Assembly: GCA_015657535.1 (NCBI GenBank)
Contig: JADHZB010001414.1
Coordinates: 25,573-89,572, forward strand
Direction: 5' to 3'
DNA from: Nephromyces sp. MM_2019
Lineage: Eukaryota > Apicomplexa > Aconoidasida > Nephromycida
Length of the DNA: 64,000 nt
The notes below the pieces were generated by a model that saw only the letters and a program-made list of their open reading frames with translations, did not search any database and had not been told where the DNA came from. The position numbers and the translations under genes were made by a program. Positions 63,892-64,000 of this stretch are shown piece after piece. Each line of letters starts with the position of its first letter. Position 1 is the stretch's first letter.

Positions 63892-64000
63892 GTTATGATT
63901 TGAGTAGTTATATACTGCATTTCGCACACAGAGAATGGTAGAATGATTGAGCTCCCTCGTTATCTTTATGGGGTTGATGGGGGTGTGTGGGGTTGGTGGG

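Overview
The window looks like nuclear DNA of a eukaryotic protist. Genes are broken by GT-AG introns of about 54 bp to over 2 kb. Proteins carry long Ser/Asn/Glu-rich insertions between short conserved blocks. Introns and spacers are AT-rich and full of (TG)n/(CA)n tracts. Gene architecture (inflated multi-domain proteins, many small mitochondrial-looking proteins) would fit an apicomplexan or another alveolate, but nothing here proves the lineage. No bacterial-type operons, rRNA, tRNA, CRISPR array or transposase was seen.

Layout. (1) 1-2599, minus: 5' part of a long protein with a basic N-terminus and a helical region at the window edge. (2) 5136-5628, minus: small three-exon single-pass membrane protein. 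(3) 5788-17671, plus: six-exon gene whose reconstructed product is about 2,790 aa, with WD-like blocks and a C-terminal Cys-rich zinc module, best explained as a TFIIIC90/GTF3C4-type subunit. (4) 17.7-39.1 kb: mostly non-coding with small spliced genes, nearly all on the minus strand: a twin-CX9C protein (19869-21726), a CS-domain protein (26196-28333), a mitochondrial-looking single-pass protein (33138-34449), an unrecognised protein (36528-37270), and three weaker candidates. (5) 44255-50360, minus: a La-related protein (LARP4-like) with the La motif split over three exons, an RRM-like region and a long low-complexity tail; its introns hold three different tandem repeats. (6) 50.4-60.7 kb: a weak divergent gene pair at 53.2 kb and a long stretch without a supported gene. 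(7) 60727 to the right edge, plus: first three exons of the NatA auxiliary subunit NAA15.

Recognisable functions are housekeeping: Pol III transcription (TFIIIC-like), mRNA binding/stability (LARP), co-translational N-terminal acetylation (NAA15), a CS-domain co-chaperone-like protein and a mitochondrial intermembrane-space type protein. They are not an operon or a known functional cluster. Exon calls were made by hand from reading frame, splice-site sequence and phase continuity; transcript data would be needed to confirm them.
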